A stretch of DNA of 64,000 nucleotides from Epichloe hybrida (lineage: Eukaryota; Ascomycota; Sordariomycetes; Hypocreales; Clavicipitaceae): the NCBI GenBank assembly GCA_019022495.1, contig JAFEKR010000025.1:372001-436000 (forward strand), given 5' to 3'. The number at the start of each line of letters is the position of its first letter. Position 1 is the first letter of the stretch. The notes beneath the pieces are model-generated. The model did no database searches. It was not told the DNA's origin and worked only from the letters and a program-made list of their open reading frames with translations. Made by a program: the position numbers and the translations under genes. This document shows positions 12,304 through 24,155 of the stretch, piece by piece.

Positions 12304-13650
12304 CTTATATAGCTTAATAGTAAGGGCTAAGTTACTATATTCTTTTACTAATAGGAAGGTATTAGTCTCTTAAGGTATTATAGGAGGGTTCTTTTAGGGC
12401 CTTCCACGCCCACGCTTTAGTAGTATTACTAGCACTATATTCTTATCTTAGGCCTCTTGCTTTTCCTCCTTTTTCTCTTTACTAGGCTTTGCTATTTTCT
12501 TTATACTAGGATTATTATAGTAAGGCTTAATAGAGGTTAACCTAAAGGTCTTTAAGCCCCTAGGTATATTAAGTATATAGCTCTCTTTAGTCATTACTAG
12601 TAGCTTATATAGGCTTACCTATCCGTTACTTTCTTACTAGACTTAGACCTTTAATCTAAGTAGTAGGTTAAGGGTTTTTAAGGTATCTAGGCTATTATAT
12701 TTAGTAAGGGCCTTATTAACCTTCCTAATAGTATAGAGCCTCTTAATCTCTTTAGTAGCCTTCTACAATATAATCACATACTATATAATATTAGGTAATA
12801 GCAGGGATTTATTTATTATATGTAGGTAAGCTCTAAAGATAAGGAGGGTTAGAATAAGGCTATTAGGGCCTATAGTGTTATTTAGGGCCTTTATTACTAT
12901 TTATAGGGCAATAGGTTTAGGTATTATAGGATATTCATGCCTAATTATATTATAGGCCTTTTAGAGTAGCTTATAATACCTTTTAACCTTCCTAATACTA
13001 TAGTGTGCCTTAATAGGGACTTTCTTAATTAAAATTAATATTAAAGCTATAAATTATCTAAATTTATTACTATAGAAGTTCATTCTAGTGTCTATAGTAA
13101 TAAAATCCAGAGGGCCTAGATAAGTATTAATCTAGCATATCTAGAGGGCTTCCTAGGTTGTTTTTATAGAGATATTATTAAGGAATTTTACTATATTAAA
13201 CACTATAGCTATATTTATAGCGTAAAGTATAAGGTAGTTACTATTAAGGTAAAAAATATTTACTATTACTTTATAGTTAAAGCTATACTTATCCTAAAGG
13301 GTAAATTTAAAGTAATTAGGGTTATTTATATATATCTATTATTAGTAAAAAAGTCTTATTAGCTCCTTAATAGCTTTAATGTTAATAGTATACCCTAATT
13401 TATAAAGAACCTTATATAGTTATTAGATTAATAAATGCCTAAAGCAATAATATAATTACTATAATTCGCCTTCTATAAGATAGCTTTAAGCAACTACTTC
13501 CTCTTTTTATATAAGTAGTATCTAAGTGTGCCTTTATTTATATATAATAAGGACTTTAATGTTTCCTTATTATAGTGTATTTTCAGAGATATTAAAATTA
13601 ATTTATAGGTAGTCTATATTATTAAGGAATAAGAGAAATAGAGTGTTTAT
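12304..13650 (-). pseudogene. Copia-C pol fragment (GAG-pre-integrase and integrase)
   Basis: Minus-strand relic of a Ty1/copia polyprotein. Reading leftwards from 13650, a GAG-pre-integrase zinc-binding region (about 13580-13350) is followed by the integrase core. Motifs include TYLGPLDFITIDTRMNF near 13110-13080 (second catalytic Asp region) and YSIRKVKRYY near 13000. The linker near 12410 reads LKRGRGRP, an AT-hook-like motif. The fragment stops just before RT would begin and matches Copia-B (about 43990-45160) collinearly. The gag-protease and RT-RNase H parts are missing. It probably belongs to the same element as the LTR at 15851-16139, with an internal deletion. Confidence 0.78.
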
Positions 13651-14669
13651 TGATTTTTAATTTTTTTTAGGGTCATTGGCTGTGGCCAATACATCTAATT
13701 TTCAAGGAACCAAAAAAATTACTAGTAATACCTAGCTAGTGCCATATATAACAACCAAATTTAATAATTACTATAGTGTTAGGTAAAACATAAAAGGAAT
13801 AAGCTTTAAGCTATAAATTTAGGGGCTAAAAAGTTAATACAAAGTTTACAACACACTTTGTGGCTGTAATTACGTGTCAGGAGCACGGAGGCCAAGGGGC
13901 CATGGACGGGACGGTCATATGTTAGAGCCCTTGGATAAGCCTCGGGTTCCGCGAATAACTAAGTAGCTATAAGATAGCTATGTGCACGTAGTAGGGTATT
14001 TAGACAAGGACCGCCTATAAGAGATATAGGAGGTTAGAGTTTAAGACCTTTATGTATCCACCCCTAAGTAGTAGCTCTCTAGCTATAACTAAGAACCTTA
14101 GCCTTCACTCCGTTTATATCTCCCCGAACACAGTCGTGACATTACGTAAGATATAGTTATAATTCGTAACCATAGTTAAACTTAAATCTATTTAAGTTTT
14201 ACTTATAGTATAAATTAATATAACTCCCCTTTCCTTTATAACTATATTTATTCTATCTCTCTATATCTCTTCTATCTTATAACTTATCCTTTAAAGCTCT
14301 AAGGTAAACTTAAACCCTAAAAAAAAACATAACTCATTCTCACTTAACTTCACTCTAATTTAAATCCACAGGTAGGTTAAGGGCTACTAATTAACTAATT
14401 AACGACTAACTAATTAGAAAATAGTATAGCTAAGGGTAACTACAAGCTAGGGGCTATAACCACTAGGCTACAGAACCTAATAGCTATCTAAAAATCCAAG
14501 GAAATTCTAGATAAGGAAATTCAAAAAACCAAAGAAAATATTAAGGAATTTAGGAAAAGTGAGAAAAAGAAGGGAAATAAAAAGCTAGAGAAGAAGGCTA
14601 GATATTTGGAAAAGGTGTTGAAAAATAGAGATCTATAATTTAAGCAGTTTTACCTCGTGCCCGGGAGGG
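13651..14669 (-). mobile_element. SINE-2, near full-length copy split by a solo LTR
   Basis: Minus-strand copy of the SINE-like family, with both ends present (3' end TGATTTTTAA at 13651, 5' end CCCGGGAGGG ending at 14669). Without the nested LTR and its duplication it is about 747 bp. The 3' hairpin is near 13673-13690. No target duplication matches: the left flank is Copia-C and the right flank is a hAT fragment, so the locus was rearranged after or during insertion. Confidence 0.8.
13875..14141 (+). repeat. Gypsy-1 solo LTR
   Basis: 267-bp solo LTR, TGTCAGGAGCACGG...GTCGTGACA, flanked by a perfect 5-bp duplication TTACG (13870-13874, 14142-14146) and nested inside SINE-2. It is less mutated than the LTR at 5190 and forms a local GC-rich island, mainly in its first 100 bp. 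It results from LTR-LTR recombination of a complete Gypsy-1 insertion. Confidence 0.95.
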
Positions 14670-15294
14670 CTTTAAATTCTTATAAACTTATATAACTTAT
14701 AAGCTTTTTAATTACCTTTACTAAAAAGAAATAAACTTTTATTTTAAAAAGTATAATATTTATTTATTAACTTTATAAAATTAGATTTTATATTCTATCT
14801 TAAATTAATTTACTTTTAATAATATAGGCTTTTTAAAGATTTCTTTATTAGTTGTTAATATAATTATTTAGACTTATAATATATTATTTTATATTAAATT
14901 TAAAAGTATATATAGGGTATTATTTAGTAAAATAAATACTTAGGTTAAATAATATAATATTCAATCTTACAAACTAGATTTATTAGTATTTTAAAATCAT
15001 ATAATATAAAACAAAACTCAAGGATTTCTATTATACTCTTAAACCTATATAGTATACCCTATACCCTAATATATAACTAATAATCTAAAACTAAGGAAAC
15101 TTAAATAATTTATAGTAAGTAAACTAAAATAGTAATTAAATTAACACTAATATTAACTTAATAAAGAAAATTCTATATAATATTGTAAGATCTTAATATA
15201 CCCCACTTTTATTTTCCCCTAATATTACATTTGTAATGTTTGTAATGTAATGTAATGTAATATGTAATAATTACACATTACATTACATGCTCTG
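14670..15294. mobile_element. hAT-3, partial non-autonomous hAT element
   Basis: Homologous to 34623-35239 of hAT-2: an AT-rich body followed by GTAAT/CATTA repeats and the terminus ATTACATGCTCTG at 15294. The other end is missing and is replaced by SINE-2. No coding capacity is seen. Confidence 0.75.
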
Positions 15295-15850
15295 GGTATG
15301 GATTAGTGTAGATAGGGGTTTTCCCTTTATTAGGGTGTTTATTACTATCTCTGGCTTTAATGCCTTCTATAGTATTATTATAGCTATTACTCTTACTAGG
15401 AACTTTAAATTAACTAGAGGTCCTAGATAGTCTAGCTATATTTAATATTTGAATTAGATTAAAGGGGAGCAGATCTTTAATATAAGGGGATAGGAGGGGT
15501 GTAAATATAAATTATATAACTTGTGTTTTTCTAGTGTAAAGGATTATAAGGTAAGGTAGTTAACTTTAAATATATAATAGAATATATAATAAAGAAAGAT
15601 AAGGGGATAGCTTAGCTACTAGTATTAAACCTTTCTTTATTGTTTTAGAATTTATATAGATATAAATATTAATACTAAAGTAAGAAGAGAGCTATATTAT
15701 ACCTTTCTATTAGTATAACTTATTATTAAACGTAGCCCTCCTATTTTATAGGGTAAGTTATTATTAGGTAAGCTACCTCTTCTAATTAACCTTGCTAATC
15801 TATAGTGTTTAAAGACTACGTAGTTATTTATAAAGGTAATCACTAATTAG
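15295..15850 (-). pseudogene. Copia-C leader and 5' gag relic
   Basis: Minus-strand internal sequence next to the Copia-C 5' LTR. Directly after the LTR (15850 leftwards) the sequence CTAATTAGTGATTAC matches the post-LTR sequence of Copia-A (16861) and Copia-B (41154), as expected for a conserved primer-site region. The rest resembles the Copia-B leader and start of gag, with many stops. It is cut at 15294 by hAT-3. Confidence 0.65.
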
Positions 15851-16139
15851 TGTTAGTTTTATAGGGTATTAAATTTAATATAATAAGGTTATAAGCCTAA
15901 AGAATAGTATTATTATTAATTATCTATCCTAGGCTACGTTATATGTGTTTTTAAAAGAGAAGTCAGAAGCTAGAATTCGTAATAAAAGAAAAGAAAGGGG
16001 GCCGCGCGTTTATAGCCCTAAATTTCCTAGCTAATTAACAGGCTAGGTTACAGGTTACGTATAGGGCCCGCGCGCGGCCTAAGCTTTTGCCAGGTAATTG
16101 CGGCTGCGACGCGCGATTAATATCACCTTTGTTCTAACA
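15851..16139 (-). repeat. Copia-C 5' LTR
   Basis: 289-bp LTR on the minus strand, TGTTAGAAC...AAACTAACA. Its start shares TGTTAGAACAA with the Copia-B LTR. It contains an uncommonly GC-rich patch (about 16000-16115, with several CGCGCG runs) that escaped RIP. Outside it, 16140 onwards is Copia-B2 sequence, so Copia-C had inserted into Copia-B2. Confidence 0.8.
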
Positions 16140-16260
16140 ATAAGGTAAAGGTATAATAATAAAGGTAATTCCTTTATTATAAGCCCTTAGCTATAAGCCT
16201 AAACCCCCCTTACTTTCTCTCCTATAATAAGGTATTATAATTCCCCTTTATCAGAGCATT

Positions 16261-16500
16261 ACATTACATTACATTACATTGTGTAATTTTTGTAATGTAA
16301 TGTAATTATTACACATTACATTACATTACACATTACATTACATTACACATTACATTACATTACACATTACATTACATTACACATTACATTACATTACACA
16401 TTACATTACATTACACATTACATTACATTACATTACACCCCCCTTTCACACATTACATTACATTACATGTAATTATTTGTAATTAAATGTAATTAAATGT
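16261..16500. repeat. CATTA repeat tract at hAT-2 left end
   Basis: Tandem CATTA (5-bp) repeats grouped into a 17-bp higher-order period (three CATTA units plus CA) repeated about seven times (16314-16440). They are followed by a short CCCCCC(C)TTTCACA interruption and diverged TGTAATTA units. Related tracts lie at 15227-15290, 31682-31745, 33200-33345 and 35178-35233, always near a CAGAGC terminus. Confidence 0.85.
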
Positions 16501-16603
16501 AATTATTTTTTATTTTTGAATATTTAGGTTAAGTAATTAGAGATTAATACTAAGAAATAACTTAAATAATTAGAAAAGTATATATTAGGTTTCTAAAAAT
16601 ATA

Positions 16604-16860
16604 TGTTAATTCCTTCGGATCTTCATCGGTTTAATCGTGGCCAAAGACCAGACCAATTGTGGGTCCGGCGCGATGCACGCGATATGATTGGCTGCATCAA
16701 TTCGCCACCCCCTTATGTGCCCTATATACGAATTTCGCCCACTTTTCTAGCATCTAGACTTTCCCTCTCTTCTCTCTCTTTCCTAGCTAAATAACTAACT
16801 ATTATTAACTTTAATTTATACGGGATTTATTACCTACGTAGGACCTTAGTAAATCTAACA
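16604..16860 (+). repeat. Copia-A 5' LTR
   Basis: 257-bp LTR, TGTTAATTCC...AATCTAACA. It holds GGGTCCGGCGCGATGCACG and an ATTGG (inverted CCAAT) element. A 63-codon open frame across it (16603-16794) is incidental. The next 700 bp (16861-17579) are untranslated leader with no recognised feature beyond the post-LTR CTAATTAGTGATTAAC segment. Confidence 0.92.
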
Positions 16861-17579
16861 CTAATTAGTGATTAACTTTATAACTATAGATAAGCTAGGT
16901 ATCATAAGAAGAGACATTTTTATAAACGCTACTACCATTACCCCTTGTTATGCCGTAATGGTTATTGTGGTAAAGAGGTATAATTACATAAGTGTGCTAA
17001 AGGAAGAGACTAGAATCCTAGTTATAGGCTTGTTAGGCTTCTAAGGAATTAATCTATTAACCCTTAGGCTTAGGGATATAACTTCGTTATATCTATCTAG
17101 GATATTATTGCTAATTATCGATTTTATTATCTATCACAAGAAAACTAACTAAATAACTAAATCTATTGCCGCAAGGCATTTATTTCGAACCTGACATTAA
17201 ATAACCTTAGCTAAGCTAGCTAACACATTTACAACTTCTCTATAAATATTCCCTTTATCCAATAGACCTTTAATCTCTCCCTATAAGCATCTACTGCTTG
17301 TTTTTTGCCCCTTTTATTACTAGTGCTATTCGCCCTATACTTATTAGCAAGAGAGAGATTACCTCCTTCCCTCCTTTTCACAAAAAACAGGAAGTAGTAA
17401 TTCCTATTATTCCCTTATTACTTTTCCTGTCATTTTCTAGTTACTTTTAGAACTTCTATTGCTTTCTTTATCTCTAGTAATTTATTCTTATTACTACTTT
17501 TACTACTTCTACTACTTTTTCTTCCGTTTTTCCTGTTTTTATGACCTTCTAATTTTATTAAAGCGATAACGCTCCTGAA

Positions 17580-20500
17580 ATGCGAAAGAAAAACCTTATA
17601 ATAGCGATAGGTAAATATAGGAGCTTAATTAGTAGTAAAAATAACAAATTAGTAACGTTCCTTTTATAGTTAAAGATAGCAGAGGAATCTAGACCTTCTA
17701 TAAGAGTAAAGGCTGCTAGTGATAGCAAGGCTCTAATTATTACCCCTAAAAGACCTTAAGAGCATAAGTTACCCTTACGCCTTTAATAGCTTACTTATGA
17801 CTTCTCTAGTAATTAGAAAGAATTCGTTAAGCTAGATCTAGAGACTACTACGTAGCTTAAGCTTAATAACCAGATTATAAGATTTATTAACCTTAGTGAG
17901 TATTAAGGTTAGAGAGATAATAACCTATAGGAATTATTTTAAGAAGACTTTAAAGGCTAGTCTAAAGATACCTTTAAAAGGGCTACAAAGGAAGTTGTTA
18001 GAGAATTACGTAATTCTCCACGAGATTACGGCGTTCTCGTTAAGCAAGGCCTAGGATATTTAATCCTAGCATCCCTTAAAGAAGTGCTTTATTAAACTTT
18101 AATGCCTCTTTAGTCACAGGAGAGATTACAAGAGAGACTATAATCTTCTAAACCCCTAGAGCCTTAATATTAACAGCCCCGACAACCTACCCTAGAAATT
18201 CACCTTCCCTAACCCTAAAGACTACATGAACCTTCATAAGAGCCCCTATAACGATCGCTATTAAATTAATAGTTTTATCCTAATGATTATTATTAATAAC
18301 GACTAGGGGACTATTATCCATAATAAAATATGCCTTTATAGCAATTCGCCTCCGAAGATTAGATTACAAAGAAGATCTCGGAGCTTACGAAAATATATAA
18401 GGATAGTGACTACTATAGTAGGAAGCTATATAACTTCTTAACGCCGAAGATTACGCTCTTTAAAAATAAGTGTAATAGAATTAACCTTCCTTAAACGTAT
18501 TATTAAAAAGCTTTCCTTATTATATTAATAAGTGATACTAAGCAATACTACCTTAATTACCTCTTTAGGAATAACTATTCCTATAAAGATATAATTACTC
18601 GTATTTATTAACGCTTTAAGACAGAAAGTAACTAGCAATTCTATTACTATAAATAGAGTAGTATAACACTAAAGAGTATAATTAAGAAGAACCCTAATAA
18701 AAGTAAGCTTAAGTGCCTTAAGATTATATTATTAACCCTTAAGAAGATCTATAGAGGCCTATACCTTACTAAGATAGTAGATACTAAACTCTATAAGCAG
18801 GCCTTAAACGCTGTAGCTAGTATGCCTGAATGTTAGATAGTAGAATACATATACTCCATAGGCTTTAAAAGTCTTGCTAGAGACCTTTATAAGGTAATTA
18901 CTATTATGGAATTAAATAAGAAGTCCTCCTAATACCTTTAGTACTAATAAGGAGACTTTCTAGAGGCTATATTTACTAATTATTAGTATGAATAATAATC
19001 CCGTGGCGGAGGAAGCTATTGCGAATAAAGCCTTAGGCTAAGCACTAAGCGCTACTTTATATGTAGTAAGAGCAGCTACTAGTCTTCTAATTACTTTGCT
19101 AAAGAGCATTAAAAGGAGAAAGACTACTAGTAGGCTAGTAAGATATACTATACACCCCCTTTAAAGAAGAGATTCTAAGCATTCCTTACCTCCTATAAAG
19201 GGTAAAATAAGAATAAGCCTAATAAAGGCTTAGGTAAGAATTAGGAAGCATATCTTATAGCTTATATAGAAGCTAAAGATAATAATAATAATGTTAAGGA
19301 GCTACTATTAATAGCATATCTAAGTATTATATAATTCTTCTGCTCTGGATTATAGACTAACTATAATACTACTAATATTAATGTCCTTGTAACCCTTAAT
19401 AATCAAGCCTTCTAACATACATTCCTTAGGTAGGAGCTCTATAAGCTATAAGAGTGTAATAAAGGCTTAATTTACTATGTCTCTAAAGAACACTATTTTA
19501 AAGAGGTCTTTAGAGGGATTATACCTAACACTAGCGCTATAGGAAAGTTAACTATAGGAGAGGCATAAGTGAAGGCTTTATTAAGATTAATGCCTTTATT
19601 AAAGGTAACCCCCTGCGAACCCTAAATTATTATATTTAGCACTAGATTAGTAGTTACAAGAGGAATCCTTTATATACCTATGGAACTTAGAGAGCTAGAA
19701 TTCTATATTCTTAATATAGCTACCCCCTTCCTCTTCTTAATTACTAATATAGATAAAATGCAAGTTAAGATTAATAACCTTGCTAATATACTTATCTAAG
19801 GTAATAAGACTATACCTATTATGCGATAATAAGGCTATCCTTAGTGGTTACTAGAAGCGAGAGAAATAGTTACCTTCCACCTTTCAGAAGGAGATATTTA
19901 TTAATTATATTATTAACTTAGTTACCCTTCTGTTTAATGACTTATAAAGATCCTTTACTAAGCTAGTTATAAAGTTAAACGCTAGGTAATTAAGGAATTA
20001 ACTAAAGTCTACTACTATTGCTAGATATATGAAAAGGCCCCTAGTTGATTTAAGTTCATAATTAAAGATAACTACGAATTTAACTACAAGATTATTGTTA
20101 ATATCGTGCAGATTGATGGCTAACTAGTGCTTTACATCATTAATTTAGCAATATTATTCTAGGTAGCCTAATTCCTTAATCTAAAGAAGTAGAAGGCTTA
20201 AGACATCTAGGATATAATCCGCAAATATTAGATTAATACTTATCTTAGACCTCTAGATTGGATTATCTACGATGCTAGCAATAACTTTGCTTTTGCTAAA
20301 TTTAGGCATTATGCTTGATTAATGTTAATTAAAACTAGTAAGATGCTAATTAAAGCCTATAATAGCATTAGAAAGGTTAAGAGATACCACGAACCTCTAC
20401 GCCAAGCCTATAATATCATTATAGACTTAATTAGAACGGAGCTTGCGCTAGAGTAACGTCTCTAAATGGCTATTAAGGTAATTAATAACTCTGTAGGCCT

Positions 20501-23500
20501 AAATAGTATTATCCTAACCATGCTAGTCTTTAGAGGCTACTTATAAATAACAGATAAGTTACTACTAAGCGTCTTTATTATTTAATATGCTAAAGTAATT
20601 TGCAAAGCCACTAATAAAGTCTACTACTATCTGGCTTTGCGGCAGGTTTATAATGCCCTTAAAGCCTAGAATAGCCCTAACATAGCGCCTATATATTAGT
20701 TACCTTTATAAGCTAATGTACATATATAAAGAGAGAAAGGTAGCTAGCATAGCCTATATAAGCTACTTACTACTAATAAAGAGACCTATACTATTAATAT
20801 ACCCTATGGCCTAGTAAAGTTTCGCTCTATAGTGGTAAAGCCTTATTATAAAGACTTATGTCCCTCCTGAGTACAAGGTAAAACTGCTTAGCTTACTACA
20901 CCCTGACACCCCATTCCTTCAACTTCTTTTTATCTGCCTTGCAAAGCTTATTGTTAGGCTTGCCCTTATTTTTTAACATCTTCTCCCTTATATTATAAAT
21001 ACTATTAATTATCTTTAGGTTGGATTTATCTTCCCTTTCCTTTCCTTTGCCTTTCTTCTCTTCTATAATATTATTTAATATTTCAGATAGTGCGGTGTCT
21101 TTTTTATCACCTTTGGCTATACTATTATCTAATCAGTTAGTCGTTAATTAGTTGATTGGTAGCCCATGACTTACTTGGTGATGTAATGGATGCAGTGCGT
21201 CTATTAGTTTGGAATTGGATTGGCTGTAATTGAGGATAAGTTGTGTTTTTTTTTAGGGTTTAAGTTTGCCTTAGAGCTTTAAAGGATAAGTTGTAAGATA
21301 GAAGAGATGTAAAGAGATAGAATAAACACAGTTGTAGAGGAAGAGGGAATTACGTTAATTTATGCTATAAGTAAAACTCGAATGGATTTAAGTTTAACTG
21401 TGGTTGCGAATTATGACTCTTACGTAATTATAGCTACAAAGTTTGTTGCAAACTTTATATTGACTTTTTAGCCCCTAAATTTATAGCTTAAAGCTTATTT
21501 CTTAATGTTTTACCTAACACTATAGTAATTATTAAATTTGGTTGTTATATATAGCACTAGCTAGGTATTGCTAGTAATTTTTTTGGTTCCTTGAAAATTA
21601 GATGCATTGGCCACAGCCAATGACCCCAAAAAAAAATTAAAAATCAATAAAGACTTATGTACTATAGAGAGGCTAGAGTAGTAGGAGATAAAGCCTTATA
21701 ATCCGCTAGAATAATAGCTAAGCGACGTAGAGGAAGAAGGAGCTATATAACTAACTACTACTAATAAAAGAGATTCTCTAATGGAAGATAGCGAAGAGCC
21801 GCAGACACTAGCTAAGAGAAAGTAAGGGAGACTAAGAAAGGCCCTTATAGTGTAATTTATAAGTGCAGGAGAGTCTAATAAAGAGGCTTATAAAGCCTAA
21901 AAGGCCCTAAGGGGAAGCTATTAAGTTAAAGACTTATTACCACGCCCTAAGGGAATAAAAGTAAGGAAAAGAAGACCTTATAGCCCTAAGAAGGATATTA
22001 GCTTAGTTTAGCTTTATATACTTATAAATAAAGATTAAGAGAAGGCCTTTATTTAAGAGGTTATAACTAGAGAGATGCTAAGCATAGCATTCCTTATAGT
22101 GAAGGAAGAGGCTAATTAAAACCTTGCCCTTTAGCTTCGCTAAGAAGGAAGGATTATAACCCTAGGAAAACCCTTTAAGTAGTCTAATTAAGCTAAGATT
22201 AATGCTTTATAAGCTTGTAATATGTTTAAATTCGTTAAGTATAACCTAGCGAAGCACGGAGGTTATAAAATCTTTGATTCTTATATAGTTAGAGAGATTA
22301 AAGGTAAAGGAATAGACTTACTATATAAGAAATCCCGCCTTATTGTATAAGGCTATAATGATAAAGGAAAGGAATTTATCCTAACGTAATCGCCAATAAT
22401 TTAATAAGTAAGCTAATAACTTATTGTAGCTATCGCTCTATTATTAAGAAAAAGAGGCATTTACCTTTGGATTCGCGATATTACATAAGCCTACACTTAA
22501 TTGCACACGGTGCTAACAAGGCTAATTATTATGAGATTGCCGAAGCAAATTACATATCTCTTTCTAGAAGGGACTGTAATTAAATTAATTAGACCTCTTT
22601 ATAGGATTGCAGAGGCCGGAACCTACTAGTAGGTAATGTACTTCTATTACCATAGGGATAACCTTAATATAATAACCTTAACCTACAATCCCTACTTATT
22701 AATCACAGCCCTAAATAATAAGAATCTCTTTAGTATTATTAGAATGCAAACTAACAATACATTAGGACTAAGTAATAATAACTTCTTCTAAAAAGAAAAG
22801 AAAGAGCTTTAGAAGGCTAATTTTATAGCTAAAGAAAAGCAATAATTAACCACTAAGAATCCCCTTATCTTTAATGGTTATATCTTAACCTAGAACACTA
22901 ATAACTCGCTAATGTTAACCTAAAAAGGCTAGAGTTAGAAGATTAAGAAAGTTAATCCTTAATCCCTAATAGTAAAGCAAAACTATGTGGAATAATAAGC
23001 CTAAGGAAGCTATATTATAACTATGTGTTAACTAGAAGCTTCTTACAACCTATTAATTATAGCTTAACACTAAGAACCCTCTAGGGAAGATATTACATAC
23101 CTTAATAAATGCCTTAAATAGTAGATTAAGAATTAATAATATAGACTATAATATATTCCTTTAGTTCTTAAAAAGGCAAAACTCTTTATGTTTATAAATG
23201 GATCACTTACTAATAACAAGGATCTAAGCTTATAGATTAGATACGTAATTATGATTAGTAACGAGATAATGTAAGATAATAATACCTTTATTATAAAAGG
23301 TAATATTATTATGTATAGCTTAACAAAGAGCAAGAGAGTTACTTATAGCGCGCTTGCCTCTAAGTTATATAGCATAGTTTAAGGTGTAAATATTGCTTAC
23401 GTGATTTCTACGACTTTACATTAGATTACAGACTAATTAAAGATGCCTTAAATTCCTACGATTCTCTATACTAATTCTTTTTTATTATATAAATGTCTTG

Positions 23501-23771
23501 TAAAGCTAGGAACTATAAAGGAGAAGAGACTAATGATTAATATTATAGCTCTTTATTAATTATACAAAAGGTATGAGATCTACGAAGTCAGATAGATTAA
23601 TAGTAATGATAATCTAGCGGATGCGATAATAAAAGTATTACTAAATTCATTACTTTCCTCTTTGATTAATTTGAACGAATTAACGATTTGTGTTAAAGGA
23701 TAGGTGAAGAGACCTGTGATATTAAGGGATAGGAGCTTAGGTAAGGACTAATGGATTAATTTATTTAACTA
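17580..23771 (+). pseudogene. Copia-A gag-pol relic
   Basis: One long polyprotein frame, interrupted by SINE-3 and stops. I place the start at ATG 17580, which opens MRKKNLIIAIGKYRS and stays in one frame through gag. A zinc knuckle near 19045-19105 (RYFICSKSSY...NYFAKEH) corresponds to CFxCxKxGCxSxxH. The protease region is about 19600-19790, including TPFLFLITNIDKMQV. GAG-pre-integrase lies at about 19870-20050 and integrase at about 20090-20560, with TYLRPLDWIIYDASNNFAF and YNSIRKVKRYHEPLR. RT spans about 22190-22800; its catalytic motif reads MQTNNTLGL near 22744, where related fungal copia RTs have QTDD. RNase H is about 23130-23690, with INGSLTNNKD and NLADAIIK. It is inactive. Confidence 0.88.
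20862..21646 (+). mobile_element. SINE-3, full-length SINE-like copy in Copia-A
   Basis: 785 bp, CCCTCCTGAGTAC...TTAAAAATCA, flanked by an exact 14-bp duplication ATAAAGACTTATGT (20848-20861, 21647-21660). The 3' 400 bp closely match SINE-1, including the 3' hairpin near 21610-21627. The region about 20910-21120 differs from SINE-1 and lacks the A-box-like segment, so the family has a variable middle. Confidence 0.85.
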
Positions 23772-23898
23772 ATGCTATAATGGCTAATTAAAGCAGCGGA
23801 TTCCTATTAAGGGATTTACTTATATACACTTTCCTTTAATCTAATTTTTATTACGTTTTTAAGCTCTTTAGCCACGAAGGAAAAAGAGAGATTACTAG

Positions 23899-24155
23899 TG
23901 TTAATTCCTTCGGATCTTTATTAGTTTAATCGTAGCTAAAGACTAGACTAATTGTGGGTCTAGCGCGATGCACGCGATATGATTAGCTGCATTAATTCGC
24001 CACCCCCTTTTATGCCTTACATACAGATTTCGCCTACTTTTCTAGTATCTAGACTTTCCCTCTCTTCTCTCTCTTTCCTAGCTAACTAACTAACTATCAT
24101 TGACTTCAATTTATACGGGATTTATTACCTGCGCAGGACCTTGGTGAATCCAACA
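23899..24155 (+). repeat. Copia-A 3' LTR
   Basis: 257-bp LTR, TGTTAATTCC...AATCCAACA, preceded by a purine-rich tract (GAAGGAAAAAGAGAGA, about 23877-23892). It differs from the 5' LTR almost only by transitions; each copy keeps CA/TG dinucleotides that the other has lost. Confidence 0.92.

Larger units (their letters stand above)
16604..24155 (+). mobile_element. Copia-A, full-length Ty1/copia retrotransposon
   Basis: Complete 7552-bp element with two 257-bp LTRs and a perfect 5-bp duplication ATATA (16599-16603, 24156-24160), inserted in hAT-2. The internal order is gag, protease, GAG-pre-integrase, integrase, RT, RNase H, as in copia. SINE-3 (785 bp plus a 14-bp duplication) sits between integrase and RT, so the element itself was about 6.75 kb. 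All frames carry RIP-type stops. Confidence 0.93.

Noticed and set aside
14142..14669. tRNA gene in the SINE family (TAGCCTAGTGG segment)
   Set aside because: The A-box-like match has no B-box at proper distance and is absent from SINE-3, so only a weak hint of tRNA ancestry remains.
16261..16500. Telomeric repeats
   Set aside because: The unit is CATTA, not TTAGGG, and every tract ends in a hAT terminus with an 8-bp duplication.
16603..16794. 63-codon open frame at the left end of Copia-A
   Set aside because: It lies wholly inside the 5' LTR; the equivalent frame is broken in the 3' LTR, so it is incidental.
23133..23333. 66-codon hydrophobic frame on the minus strand
   Set aside because: It is antisense to the RNase H region of Copia-A; the hydrophobicity comes from AT-rich codons.
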